Shown piece after piece: positions 43,905 to 55,353 of a DNA stretch of 64,000 bases. A model generated the notes under the pieces. That model was not told the DNA's origin, made no database searches, and worked only from the letters and a program-made list of their open reading frames with translations. Origin of the DNA: Jaltomata sinuosa (taxonomy: Eukaryota; Streptophyta; Magnoliopsida; Solanales; Solanaceae); assembly GCA_003996215.1 (NCBI GenBank), contig QJPP01004121.1:62001-126000 (forward strand), given 5' to 3'. Both the position numbers and the translations under genes were made by a program. The stretch's first letter is position 1. Each line of letters begins with the position of its first letter.

Positions 43905-44240
43905 GGGCCTGAAGGCTCGTCACACAGGTGATTGACCATCAGGGGAGCCACCAAACCTGGCTGCAGCTTGAGGAGGCACTGGTTAGTGGCGACGGCTGGC
44001 GTGACGGTCCATCACACATGTGACTGACCGTCAGCCAATCCGTCAAGTTATAGCTAATGAAGGCCATGCTCTGGTTAGTGGCGACGGCTGGGAGTGACGG
44101 GCCGTCACACCTTTGACTGGCCGTTAGCCAAGCCGTCAAGTTATAGTTGATCAAAGCCATGCACTGGATAGTGGCGACGGCTGGGAGTGACGGCCAGTCG
44201 CATGGTTGACGGTCCATCAGGCTACCCGTCAACGCGAAGC
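43905..44240. repeat. GACGG...CCGTC palindromic motif cluster upstream of the LTR TATA box
   Basis: More than a dozen copies of gacgg or ccgtc, often arranged as gacggtccatcacac / tgactgaccgtcag, fill about 330 bases. Three tandem blocks start with tagtggcgacggctgg (about 43985, 44080, 44171). The cluster recurs in the 3' LTR (55505-55845) and, in related form, twice in the internal region (51000-51240 and 51815-51970). Confidence 0.85.
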
Positions 44241-44280
44241 GGGACTCCGAAAATTCTATTTTTGAACTTTATTTCCTGGA

Positions 44281-44292
44281 CTACTATAAATA
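44281..44292 (+). promoter_or_regulatory. TATA box of the Athila-like LTR
   Basis: ctataaataccc lies about 45 bases after the palindromic cluster and precedes a leader-like stretch. The same sequence occurs in the 3' LTR near 55887. Confidence 0.7.
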
Positions 44293-45234
44293 CCCTGTGT
44301 TAGGGTTATTTTAATTATTGATTAACTAATATTTGGTGCGACGTTTTTGGACGACTTTGGAGAGGAGAAAACACGACACAAACTCATTTTCTTCCTCTTC
44401 TTCCATTGTTTCTTGGGATTTTCACCATTGGTGCTGGGATTCTACGAAGTTAAAAGTAAAGTATTAATTTTCTATTGTAAGAATTCCTTCTTCGCATATG
44501 AATACTAGTATTTCTTTACTTTGCTTTGCTAGCATGAGTGGCTAAACTCCCCACAACTAGGGTTGTAGGATCCATGACAAGAGTCACAATGTAGATTCCG
44601 GATAGCGTTGGGTTAAATTTATATGTTGTCACGTTGTTAATCATTCATTATTAACATTTTCTAGTGGTTGCAAACATTAGGACATGCCTAGGTTTAATTT
44701 GCTTGAGCAAAGAGATTAAAACCGGGAAATTTGATTAACTACGAGGATTCGAGACTACCAACTCTCGTCTTATGATTAATGCTGTAACTAGATTAATGTA
44801 CTCGATGTTTAGGATTGAAATAAGAAAGTTCACATTTTCAAGTTTGAGAGAATTGAAAAGGAAATTCGTCTATTTGGTTGAGAAACGTTTAGACGATACC
44901 GTGAATTCAATCACATCGTGGCATGCATATAGAACGAACCCGGTTAAGCTTTGAGTCGAAATTGTTGCGACACCATGGTGAACACTTCCCTAGTTTATCT
45001 CTTCTACTGAATTTTACTCGTTAAAACTTGCAATTTGTTATTTGAAACAATCAAAAGTTTGATCCTTACAACCCCCCCATTTACCGGAAACTATTGATTA
45101 TTAGTCAACTAATTCACTAACGATTTAATTTGCACCTTATTCCCTGTGGGATCGACCCCAACCTCTGTTGGGTTCTATATTTGACGACGACCACTTACGC
45201 TTCGTAATTGGAGTTATAATTTGGGCGTATCAAA

Positions 45235-45252
45235 TTTTGGCGCCGTTGCCGG
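45235..45252 (+). other. Primer-binding site (tRNA-Asp type) of the Athila-like element
   Basis: ttttggcgccgttgccgg follows two bases after the LTR. It matches the tRNA-Asp-complementary primer site typical of Athila elements. Confidence 0.85.
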
Positions 45253-45357
45253 GGAATACGGTTGTTTATTAAGTCTGGTGTTATTTGACTCTTAGTCATA
45301 TTTCCTGATTTTACTTTTATTTGTTGTTTTTGTTTGTTACAGGGTACTGAGTTGTGC

Positions 45358-48300
45358 ATGCCAAGTACACGACACTCGGGTGAACCAATATTATCTTACG
45401 AACCCGAGCTCGCAAGAATGCTAAGGCAAACCATGAATGTACAACAGCAGGAGGTAGCAAGGCTCGCTGCAGAACAGCAGGCTCAACAAGATCAGCATCA
45501 TGTGAATGTCGAGGATATAGAGGATGATATGTCATTAGATGGAGTTGATGCTACGGGCGTCATTGTTCTTCCTCCGCTAGCGCCCGGGGCCAAGTTCAAC
45601 ATTACTACCACAATGCTCCAGCTGTTGAACTTAAAGGGATTGTTTCGTGGTGTGGCTGGTGATTATCCAAATCGACACCTGATGAATTTTGTGGGTATCT
45701 GCAAGTCGTTCGAATTACCTGGAGTAAGTCAGACAGCGATCAGGCTCAGGTTGTTTCCGTTGTCTCTGTCTGATGAGGCAGCATTATGGTTGACAGAGCT
45801 AACCCCCGACTCTATCACAACCTGGGGAGAGTTTAAAGGAGATTTCCTAGAAAGGTTCTTTCCTCCCTCTAGGATGATACAGTTGAGGGATGAAATTAGA
45901 AATTTCAGACAACAACCTCATGAGGCCTTACATGAGACGTGGTTGCGGTTCAAGAAGAAGTTGACACAATGCCCGAACCATCAGTTGACCGACAATTTCC
46001 TGATGCATACATTCTACAGGGCACTAAATTCGGCTACCAAGCCGACACTGGATAATGCAGCAGGTGGAGCGTTTATGGGTCTCACCTTTATCGATGCCAC
46101 AATTATTTTGGATCGGCTCACTAAAACCAACAGGGCCTGGCATACACGGGACATAGAGATGGCTGCTAGCACTCATGCAGTCGGTATGTCAGCGGAACAG
46201 CGCAGGAAAGAGGAAGAGTGGGATCAAGATATGGCCTACCTGAAAACGCAAATGGACCTACTGACAAAACATTTACTGTCAGGAGACATAGAGAAAGTGA
46301 AAGTTGTGGGTTCCCAAGGTAGAGCAGCAGAGTTCGAGTCTGATGAGGAGGCGAACTATTTGGGGGGTTTCCAGGCCAATGGCCAGGGAAATCAAGGTCG
46401 GAACTATCAGAAGGACAACTACTATGAAAAAGTTGGCTACAGAGATCGTGATCAGGGGAACTGGATGAATAAAAGTGATAGAGGTGGGTTGTACGTACCA
46501 CCTGGTAACAGAGAAAGAACTAGCAATGAGACAGGGATGTCCAAGTTAGAGAATATGATGGCAAAGATGTTGTTGAAGGTGGAATCTACTGACTCCGGAG
46601 TCAAGGAAATGAAATCGGAATTATCATCAATGAGTCAGTTAGTGAATTCTCATTCCACCTCAATCAAGCAGCTAAAGCAACAAATGAGTCAAGTCTCAGC
46701 GTCTCTAAATCAAAGGAAAGCTGGGACATTACCGAGTGACACCATTCAAAATCCGAGAAACGACAGGAATTGTATGGCAATCACCACCAGAAGCGGTAAG
46801 ACATTATCGGAATCACATCCGATAATTCCGACTCAGAAAGGTAATGTTGTTGAGGAAGATGAGTTAGTAGATGCTGACAAGATGGTCGATAAGGGTGTGA
46901 GAATATCTATTGACGAACCCGGTGTAGAAGAAGATGCTACTCAAGTGCTCACGGATAAAAGCAAGAAAGTTGAAAAACTTCCAACTATGATGCCTCGGCC
47001 ACCACCTCCTTTTCCTCAACGGTTGAAGAAGAAAGTGGAAGATAGCAAGTTCCTGAATTTCATGACAATGCTAAAGCAGATATCAGTGAACATCCCTCTG
47101 GTGGATGAGCTTGAACAAATGCCTGGTTATGCCAAGTTCATGAAGGACTTGATCACAAAGAAGAGGTCGGTAAGTTTTGAACCGAAAGACAACCTCCACC
47201 ATTGTAGCGCCATTTCATCAAGGTCGCTAGCCCAAAAGAAAGAAGACATGGGTGCGTTAACTATTCCTTGCACCATAGGGGAGTTTAACTTTGCAAAAGC
47301 TCTTTGTGACTTGGGGGCTAGCATAAACTTGATGCCGTTAGCCATCTACCGGCAGTTGGGCTTAGGAGCTCCCAAACCGACGACTATGAGATTTTTGATG
47401 GCTGATAGATCGGTTAAATGCCCGGTGGGTATTTTGTATGATGCACTTGTGAAGGTGGGGAAGTTCATATTTCCGGCAGACTTCGTGATTTTGGACTGCA
47501 AAGTGGAATTTGAAGTCCCTATTATTTTGGGACGACCCTTCTTGGCAACCGGAAGAGTATTAGTAGATATGGAGAGCAACGAGTTGACTTTCAGGTTGAA
47601 CGATGAAGTAGTGAAGTTTAATGTGTGCAAGTTAATGAGGCAACCGAGGGACATGAATGTCGTCTCGGTTATTGATGTTGTTGCCGACTCTGATGTGGTT
47701 GTTTCTGTTGAAGAGAGACTTGCTGTAGAGACGTTAGCAGCAGTCATGATGAACTTCGATGATGATGACATCAAAGATTATGAAGAAACTGTAAATGCTG
47801 TGGTTGGAATGGGGTCATATTGTTACGCCCCAAAGAAATTAGATCTTGATTTAAAGAATAGACCGACACCTCCTGCAAAGCCTTCTATTGAGGAAGCGCC
47901 GGTATTAGAGTTGAAAGAGTTGCCAGGACATCTGAAGTATGCATTTTTAGGTGACAAAGATACCTTACCCGTAATCATTGCGACAGACCTTGTGCAATCT
48001 CAAGTTGAAGCTTTACTATCCACACTGAGGAGACACAAGAGAGCAATTGGCTGGACCATTGCATATATTATTGGCATCCCACCAGGTATTTGTACTCATA
48101 AGATACAGTTAGAAGAAAATTACACTCCCACCACCGAGCACCAGCGAAGACTGAATCCGCCAATGCAAGAGGTGGTGAAGAAAGAGATCATCAAATGGCT
48201 CGGTGCTGGAGTGGTTTACCCAATTTCTGATAGCAAATGGGTAAGCCCAGTGCAATGTGTTCCTAAGAAGGGAGGAATGAATGTGGTAGCAAATGACAAA

Positions 48301-50809
48301 AATGAGTTGATTCCATTAAGACTTGTCATAGGGTGGCGAGTCTGTATGGATTACCGGAAGCTAAACTCCTGGACTCTCCGTGATCATTTCCCCATGCCCT
48401 TTATGGATCAGATGCTGGATAGATTAGCTGGCAGAGATTGGTATTGCTTTTTAGATGGATACTCGGGGTACAACTAAATATCTATCACCCCGGAAGATTA
48501 GGAGAAGACCACTTTCACCTGCCCCTACGGTACGTTTGCTTTTAGACGCATGCCCTTTGGTCTTTGCAATGCTCCTGCAACATTCCAAAGATGCATGATA
48601 TCTATCTTTTCTGATATGGTGGAGAACACATTGGAAGTCTTCATGGATGACTTTTCGGGAGTGGGTGATGCATTTGATGATTGTTTGACTAATCTGGGTC
48701 AAGCATTGCAAAGGTGTAAAGAGTCAAACCTCGTGCTGAATTGGAAGAAATGCCATTTCATGGTGAAAGAAGGCATTGTATTAGGGCACAAAATATCTAT
48801 GAGAGGTCTAGAGGTGGATAGAGCCAAGATAGAAGTCATCGAGAAACTACCTCTACCAATTTTAGTAAAGGGTGTGAGGAGCTTTCTTGGTCATGCCGGT
48901 TTCTACCGAAGATTCATTAAAGATTTCTCTAAGGTTGCTACCCCATTGTGCAAGTTGCTTGAAAAGGAGATTAAGTTTGTATTTGATGCTGAGTGTTTGA
49001 GGGCGTTTGAGTGCCTGAAAGAAAAGTTAGTGGATGCTCCTATTATAATTGCCCCAGATTGGTCCAAACCGTTCGAAGTAATGTGCGATGCGAGTGGTGT
49101 TGCACTTGGAGCTGTTCTGGGACAGAAGCGAGATAAACTTTTTCACCCCATCTATTATGCTAGTAAAGCATTGAATGGGGCGCAAAAGAACTATACAGTG
49201 ACAGAACAGGAGCTGCTGGCTGTTGTATACGCTTTTGAGAAATTCAGAGCGTACTTGCTTGGTACAAAAGTGGTGGTGCACATAGATCATGCAACCTTGA
49301 GGTATTTAATGACCAAAAAGGATGCGAAACCTCGACTAATCCGATGGGTTCTATTGTTGCAGGAATTTGACTTTGAAGTCAAAGATCGGAAAGGGTGTGA
49401 AAACCAGGTAGCGGATCATCTGTCCAGGCTTGAGAGAGAAACGAACGTAGTAGATGAACTGGAGATTAATGATGCATTCCCGGATGAGCAGGTGATGGCT
49501 GCGTCACTTGATATGGTGCCGTGGTACGCTGATTTCGCAAATTATGTGGTGAGTGACATGATCCTGGAAAATTTGAACTTCCACCAGAAAAAGAAATTTC
49601 TCCATGATGCAAGTAAGTTTTTCTGGGATGAACCGTATTTATTCCGGTTGTGTGCTGACAACATAGTGAGGAGATGTGTACCGGAAGTGGAAATGACAAG
49701 CATCTTGCAAGATTGTCATTCGTCCCCAGTTGGAGGACATCATGCGGGTAATCGAACCGCCCAAAAAATCTTACAATGTGGATACTATTGGCCGACAATC
49801 CAGAAAGATTCATATGAATTTAACAAGTTCTGTGATCAATGCCAACGAAGAGGAGCAATCTCTTGCCGACAAGAGTTGCCCAAGTCCACTATTTTGGAGG
49901 TTGAGTTGTTCGACGTATGGGGAATAGATTTCATGGGCCCTTTTGAAAGCTCATATGGGAACCGTTACATCTTGGTAGCGGTAGATTATGTTTCAAAGTG
50001 GGTAGAGGCGTTTGCTTTGGCCGATAACGAAGGGAGAAGTGTGGTGGAATTTTTAAAAAGAAACATCTTTGCTCAATTTGGCACCCCTCGCACAATCATA
50101 AGTGATGGAGGTTCACATTTTTTTAATAAGGTGTTCCGGGCTGCTCTAGCAAAATATGGGGTGAAGCAACACAAAGTAGCCACACCTTATCACCCCCAAA
50201 CCAGTGGGCAAGTCGAAGTGTCGAACCGTGAAATTAAAGAGATCTTGGCTAAGTCTGTGAATGTGAACCAGCGAGATTGGGCAAGAAAGCTGGATGACGC
50301 CACTCTGGGTGTACCGAACAGCGTTTAAGACGCCAATAGGTATGTCTCCTTACCAATTTGTTTTCGGTAAAGCTTGTCACTTGCCCGTGGAACTTGAGCA
50401 CAAAGCCCTTTTGGCGCTCAAAAAGTTAAATCTCAGTTGGAGAGAGGCATCGAAACTAAGGTTGGAGCAATTGAATGAGATGGACGAGTTCCGATTGCGA
50501 GCATATGAGAGATCCGCTCTCTACAAGGAACGAATGAAGCTATACCATGACAGAAAAATTGAGAAAAGGGAGTTCAAGGTTGGGGACTTGGTATTGTTGT
50601 TCAACTCCAGGTTCAAATTATTTCCCGGGAAACTCAAATTCAAATGGTCCGGACCATTCAAAGTATACCAAGTGTTTCCATCCGGTGTGGTCGAACTCGA
50701 AAATAAAGATGGTTAGTTGTTCAAAGCCAATGGGCAGAGGGTAAAGCAATATCTGGGCCTCCCGGAGGAGGTACATGTTCTGTCTCTGGTGTATCTTGAT
50801 GAAGTCTGA
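45358..50809 (+). pseudogene. Athila-like gag-pol, one frame with two stops and a frameshift
   Basis: Gag begins most plausibly at the ATG 45358 (MPSTRHSGEPIL); the frame is open a little further upstream but without an ATG. Gag core (LNLKGLFRGVAGDYPNRHL, LRLFPLSLSDEAALWL) lies at about 45620-46150. The protease strand CDLGASINLMP is at about 47305 (D-L-G-A, the form usual in this branch). RT runs from WVSPVQCVPKKGG (48238) through VCMDYRKLN to FMDDF (48640). Stops TAA (48475) and TAG (48499) interrupt RT in frame. RNase H follows (MCDASGVALGAVLGQ, 49082), then integrase: zinc site HHAGNRTAQKI with CDQCQRRG, and catalytic region GIDFMGPF (49921), ISDGGSHF (50099) and VSNREIKE (50218). A one-base shift near 50300 moves the frame into LWVYRTAFKTPIGMSPY. 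A further TAG lies at 50714, and the final stop is at 50807-50809. Confidence 0.93.
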
Positions 50810-50999
50810 GTAATCAAGACACTCGCGTTGTGCCGCGACATTAAATCAGGCGTTGTATGGGAGGCAACCCATAAATTGTTGTTGTATTATGGTCTTAGAA
50901 AAATTTGATTTATTATAATTGGTTAATTTTTGCGTTGAGTGTGCAGGTACAAAAAGGTGGAAGTAACAACATGTTCTATCTACGAGTGACGATTCCTGT

Positions 51000-51240
51000 T
51001 GGTGGGCCGTCAACTGTACGACGGACCGTCCCACAAACCGTCACATATTGACAAATATTCATCCCCACTGTTTGGTAGTGACGGTAAGAGTTACGGTCCA
51101 TCACAGACTTGGTGGACCGTCATCTCAGGCCGTCACCAAGGCACTCACAAAAACTCACTGTCTATGTGAGACACACAAAGTGATGGACCGCCAAGCTGTT
51201 GACGGACCGTCACTTGGGCCACCACATCAGGTAAGTTTTA
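51000..51240. repeat. GACGG/CCGTC cluster upstream of the Athila accessory ORF leader
   Basis: About nine copies of gacgg-type or ccgtc-type motifs (gacggaccgtc, tgacggtaagagtt, ggaccgtcatctcagg) occur between the end of pol and the CT-rich leader. They resemble the cluster upstream of the LTR TATA box but are not a simple copy of it. Confidence 0.75.
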
Positions 51241-51274
51241 AATTGTTTCAACCTGACCCGCTCCTCACCTAAAC

Positions 51275-52024
51275 CTGCCTGAATATATTGACATCATCTT
51301 CATCATCTTTCCACTCATATTCTACTCTCAATCTCCAACCCTCCATTAAAATCAAAATCCTCTTTTCCCCAAGCAAGTCCCACATCCCCATTGTCCTTTC
51401 TCCACCGTCGTCCAAAACGCAAGAAACTAACAAATTCCCGTCGAAGACTAGGGTTGTCCATCGGTTCATATAAATCAAAAAGGAATAGAGATTTCTTCTC
51501 ACTAACAATCAAGGTATGATTCTAAACTCTTCCTCGTTGGAATTATTGAGTAGCATCGTGACGAATTACCGGAGGAAATTGTTGGGTTTGTATATTTGTG
51601 AAATTGTGATAATGTAAATGTTGTTGGGTATGAGTGGTGTGGTTGTTTGAAATCGTAAATTTGACATGGGTGAAGTCTTGAGTAACCCATGAGATTAAAT
51701 ACTTGATGGGTGGTGACTTTGGGAAACCAAATCCCACAAAGAAGGGGAAAACCCCTAATAGAGCACAAGGTGTTCGAGGAAATGCCTCAAAGAGAGTGAA
51801 ACACGTTGTCTCAACTTGACGGTTGGCATGACGGCCTGTCACACATGTGACAAACCGTCAGTTAAACCGTCAGGTTGAAACAGTTCACTGTCTTAGAGTG
51901 ACGGCCGGTGTGACGGTCCGTCACCCATGTGACTGACCGTCACCCATACCGTCACTCCAAGACAGTAGCGACAGTTTAGTGTTATCCTTTTCTCATGTGT
52001 TCGAACTTGTTCTCGTGTAGGTAC
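51275..52024 (+). promoter_or_regulatory. Gene-like 5' leader of the Athila accessory ORF with splice-like sites
   Basis: After the motif cluster comes a possible weak TATA (gaatatattgac, 51281). A C/T-rich leader (51290-51510, catcatctttccactca style) follows and ends in atcaag, directly before gtatga at 51512-51517, which fits a plant 5' splice donor. About 500 bases later, cttgttctcgtgtag (ending 52020) fits a 3' acceptor, and the ORF's ATG follows four bases on (gtacatggcc). The intron-like part holds a second GACGG/CCGTC cluster (51815-51970). This could mark a spliced subgenomic mRNA or a captured host-gene leader. It is inferred from sequence only. Confidence 0.45.
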
Positions 52025-53914
52025 ATGGCCCCCAAACAACAACCACCTCGTGGTCAAGCACAAAAGAAGAAAGAAAGGACCGCTACAACTCGGACCCTTA
52101 TAGATGAATCGAGTAGCGAAGAAAAAGCAGTTGCAGCCCCGACTTACCAGACTAGACTATCCAAACGAAGAAACACCCAAGTCTCCCAGTCTGAAGAGGA
52201 GAGTGGGTCATCTAGCAGTAGGTCGGGGAGTGATAGTGGATTTGAAGAAAGTGGAAGCTCCAGCCCCAGTCCGGAGGATGTAGGTGGTCCTGAAACCACC
52301 AAAAATGCAGGGAGTGCACCCATGGATAGAGAATCAATCCGGTGGGCATTTAAGGATGCTCAGAAGCACTATCTTGACGGTCATACCAAAACAATGTCGA
52401 GGAGCCACAAAAGACCGATAGTTGAAGAAGTGCAAATTATGACCACGGATCTGCCTGAATACCCAGTTCTTCAGACACAGTTTCAGAGGTACCAGCTCGA
52501 GTGGATGAGCTCACCCCCGGGATTCTATTATCCAGAACTAGTCCGGGAATTCTATGCCAACTATTTGGCACTGTTGGAGAACAAATGTGAGCCAGGAAAA
52601 GGGGTTAAATCAGCACCAAGGCAGGACAGGGTGCCGGTTCGGGGTAAACAAGTGAACATCTCCCGAGATATGATTAACAGAGTCCTCTTTGGCCCTGAAT
52701 ACATTCCTCCACCTGATATGCCAGAGTTTCATGACAAGATTTCCAACACCTACTCGCAAAGACCATGGTTAGCCCGAACATTGACTGATGGCTCACCATC
52801 TTGGCTAACTCAGAGGGGACGGATATCGAAGCAATCACTAAGCTTCGTAGCAAAATTTTGGTGGGCGGTTGTGCGGTACAGGTTATTTCCAACAGAAGGA
52901 GACGCTAATTTGGATAAGGGAAGAGCCATCCTTGTGGCAAGCTTGATAGCCGGGTACGTCATCAACTTCTGAATGATAATTGCAGACGAGATGCGGACCA
53001 GGGCCATAAAAACTACTTCTTCTTTGCCGTTCCCGTGTCTAGTTACTGAGTTATGCAGGCATGCAGAGGTACCGATATGGGATGGTATTGATAAGCAAGT
53101 GACAACGTCATCAAAGCAAAATATTGACAAATCAAAGGATGACACTAAGTTTGAAATGAGGATTCATAAGCCTCAGATCTTTGAAGAGCCAACCACAACC
53201 ACCTCCGAGGCAACTGACACTCCATCAGGCAAAGAGATGCCACTTGCGGTGTTTGACCCGAAGACTTCACAAACAACGAGAGCTACTGCCGAAAGCTCTA
53301 GCACTGCGGTAAGGCCTCCTCTACCACCAGAATATCACATGAATCCCCGAAATTTTGCTAAAATGGTGCAGAAGCAGAAACAGTTGGATAAACAAATTTC
53401 CGCTTGGACGGACTTGTTCAAACCCACTATTGATGAAGCAATACGGAAGGCTCTGAAGCCATTTGAGGGGCTGCGCGCAAGGGTCGATGTGATGGAAACC
53501 CGGATGGAGGCAAGGCTAAACGAAATAAGCATCCCGGACCTGACAAGATTTGATGCGGAACTGAAGAAGGTGAAGAATGATATCACCATCCTCAAGCAAG
53601 AAAAAGCGCTTTATGATGAGACTTCGGAGTTCGTGGACTTGGACGAAGAAACCACGATAGTGGATTTGATGGGTCAGCCACTGAAAATTAATGAACCCCA
53701 AGCAGGTGAAAGTGGGATAAAGAAGTCAAAGAAGAGGAAGCACAAAAAGATATCAGCTGAGGAGGACGAGTTAGAGGTTGTGAAGCAGCGATCGGTAGTA
53801 GATGAGCAGCTGCGACAGGAAAGAGTGCGTGCCCAAGCAGGTGGGGCATCATCCAGTGCAGTACCGGAGTCTGGAGGGACTCCAGATGTTGATGAGCCGC
53901 ATACGGAAACCTAA
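52025..53914 (+). pseudogene. Accessory (env-position) ORF of the Athila-like element, one in-frame stop
   Basis: The ATG at 52025 (MAPKQQPPRGQAQKKKERTA) starts a frame of about 630 codons, broken by a single TGA at 52970-52972; the same frame continues at once from 52973. The N-terminus is basic, then Ser/Glu-rich (SQSEEESGSSSSRSGSDSG). The middle (about residues 110-330) resembles the family annotated as 'putative plant transposon protein', with YYPELVREFYANYLALLEN, VPVRGKQVNISRDMINRVL and FWWAVVRYRLFP. After the stop come ADEMRTRAIKT and LPFPCLVTELCRHAEVPI. The C-terminal third has a coiled-coil-like stretch (ELKKVKNDITILKQEKALY) and a basic KKSKKRKHKK segment (nuclear-signal-like). I see no signal peptide or membrane anchor, so 'env-like' describes position only. 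Molecular role unknown. Confidence 0.8.
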
Positions 53915-55339
53915 GTTTCCCAGGTACCCCTATACTTTTGTTTTGAATATCTGTTTCCTTGAGCATTGAGGACAATGCTAAATTCTTTTGTTAGGGGTAG
54001 GAGTACTACCACCGGAGGTTTTTGTTGTCGTGTTTCTTTTTCTCCGGTGTGCTATCTAGTAGAACCAACATGTTTAGGTTGTCGTTTAAATTTTGGTTGT
54101 GTTTTGATGTCTATAGCAAGCATGGCTTTTTGAAAGATGAACTGAAAGGATCCCCCTCTGAAAAAGTTGATTTTGTACTTATGTTTGAAACAATTGACTG
54201 TTCTGGATCCTTGAATGTCATTGTGTGGTTATGATTGTAATAATTATGCTTAAGCCGAGCTGATGTTTTGATAGTTGGTAGTGGTATGGTTTTTTGGTGC
54301 CAAGTGTGTGTGAGCTTATTGTTATAAACTCTTACTCTGTGCATGCATCTAGAACTTGCCCGGTCTATTTTGTAAAGTTTGAAGTTGGTTGCTTAGAAAA
54401 GGATCTCAGGCCCTTTTTGTGTGCAGTCCACTTAGCCTATAAGACCGTCCAAATGCAAATAATCCCTTGATCCCTGTTTGAGCCATAATTGACCCTATTC
54501 TTTCAATAACCTATCACCGTTTTTTTTTAACTTTGAATCCCTATCTTGGCCCTGGTCCTTCCTTGGACATCGTGCACCTCAACTCAGGCAATCAGCCTAA
54601 GTTGAGGGTGGCTACTATAGAGGTAAATGATAAGAAAAATAGGATGGACAAGATTGGTTGTGGACAGAATGAAAATTTCAGGTGTGTGCCTAAGAAAAGA
54701 AAGAAAAAGAAATGAAAAAGAGATGAAAAAGAATTGTCAAAATAAAGAGGTCGCACCTGTAGCTAGAAAGAAGGGAATAATAAAAAATAAAAATAAAAAG
54801 AAAAGAATAAGGATGGACGAAGTAAAGTTAAGTGGAAATAGTAAGTCGGTGATTCCAAGGAGGGTTTAGTCACTATTCCCCAAACGTATTCTACCTGCAC
54901 CCGAAGCCTCATTACAAGCCAAAACAAGTCCTGTAGTGATCCTTAGCGGCTTTCTGAAAAACTGAAATAGAATAGCAAGGGCAAGCTTATGGCATCGCAT
55001 GTGCATTATTTGAAATCATTTGTGAGTGTGAGCGCCTTACCTAGTCCCAAATCTTGTGTGTGGGACTTCTTTGTAGTGAGGGCACCGAGATTTCAGTATC
55101 ATCTATTGACTGTTGGGATAGCTGTTGTGTGTGTATGTAGAATATTCTATCATACCGGAATGACATGTTTGGATCCTTGCAAGTTAGCATTTCACACATT
55201 GGTGTACTACCGGGGGGGCTTGATTTAAATTTAATAGACTGTTGAGTGGCCATGATTTGCTAAAGATATGTGTTTGTATTCTTAGTTGAGTCGTCATTTT
55301 GTTTTTGTTATCATGTTGCTTGAGGACAAGCGAACTTTT
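53915..55339 (+). other. Non-coding 3' spacer of the Athila-like element
   Basis: About 1.4 kb between the accessory ORF and the purine tract. A strand-biased purine-rich run (aagaaaagaaagaaaaagaa style) lies at 54680-54830. Otherwise there is no ORF with recognisable content. The last bases (ttgaggacaagcgaac, 55320) resemble the end-of-element phrase of Athila-type elements. Confidence 0.6.
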
Positions 55340-55353
55340 TAAGTTGAGGGTGT
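55340..55353 (+). other. Polypurine tract of the Athila-like element
   Basis: aagttgagggtgt with adjoining base lies directly before the 3' LTR. It is an imperfect purine run, as is common in this branch. Confidence 0.6.

Larger units (their letters stand above)
43748..45232 (+). repeat. 5' LTR of the Athila-like element
   Basis: 1485 bases. A GACGG/CCGTC cluster occupies 43905-44240 and a TATA box actataaatacc lies near 44281-44292. A leader-like segment follows. An internal open frame (44772-44954) is also present in the 3' LTR but is not a credible gene. Confidence 0.95.

Noticed and set aside
44772..44954. 60-codon frame in the Athila LTR, repeated as 56270-56560 in the other LTR
   Set aside because: Present only because the LTR is duplicated; no domain and no promoter arrangement separate from the LTR.
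52025..53914. Reading the Athila accessory ORF as a true envelope gene
   Set aside because: No signal peptide, transmembrane segment or cysteine-rich ectodomain is visible; the protein is hydrophilic with a basic, nuclear-signal-like segment. 'Env-like' is kept only as a positional term.
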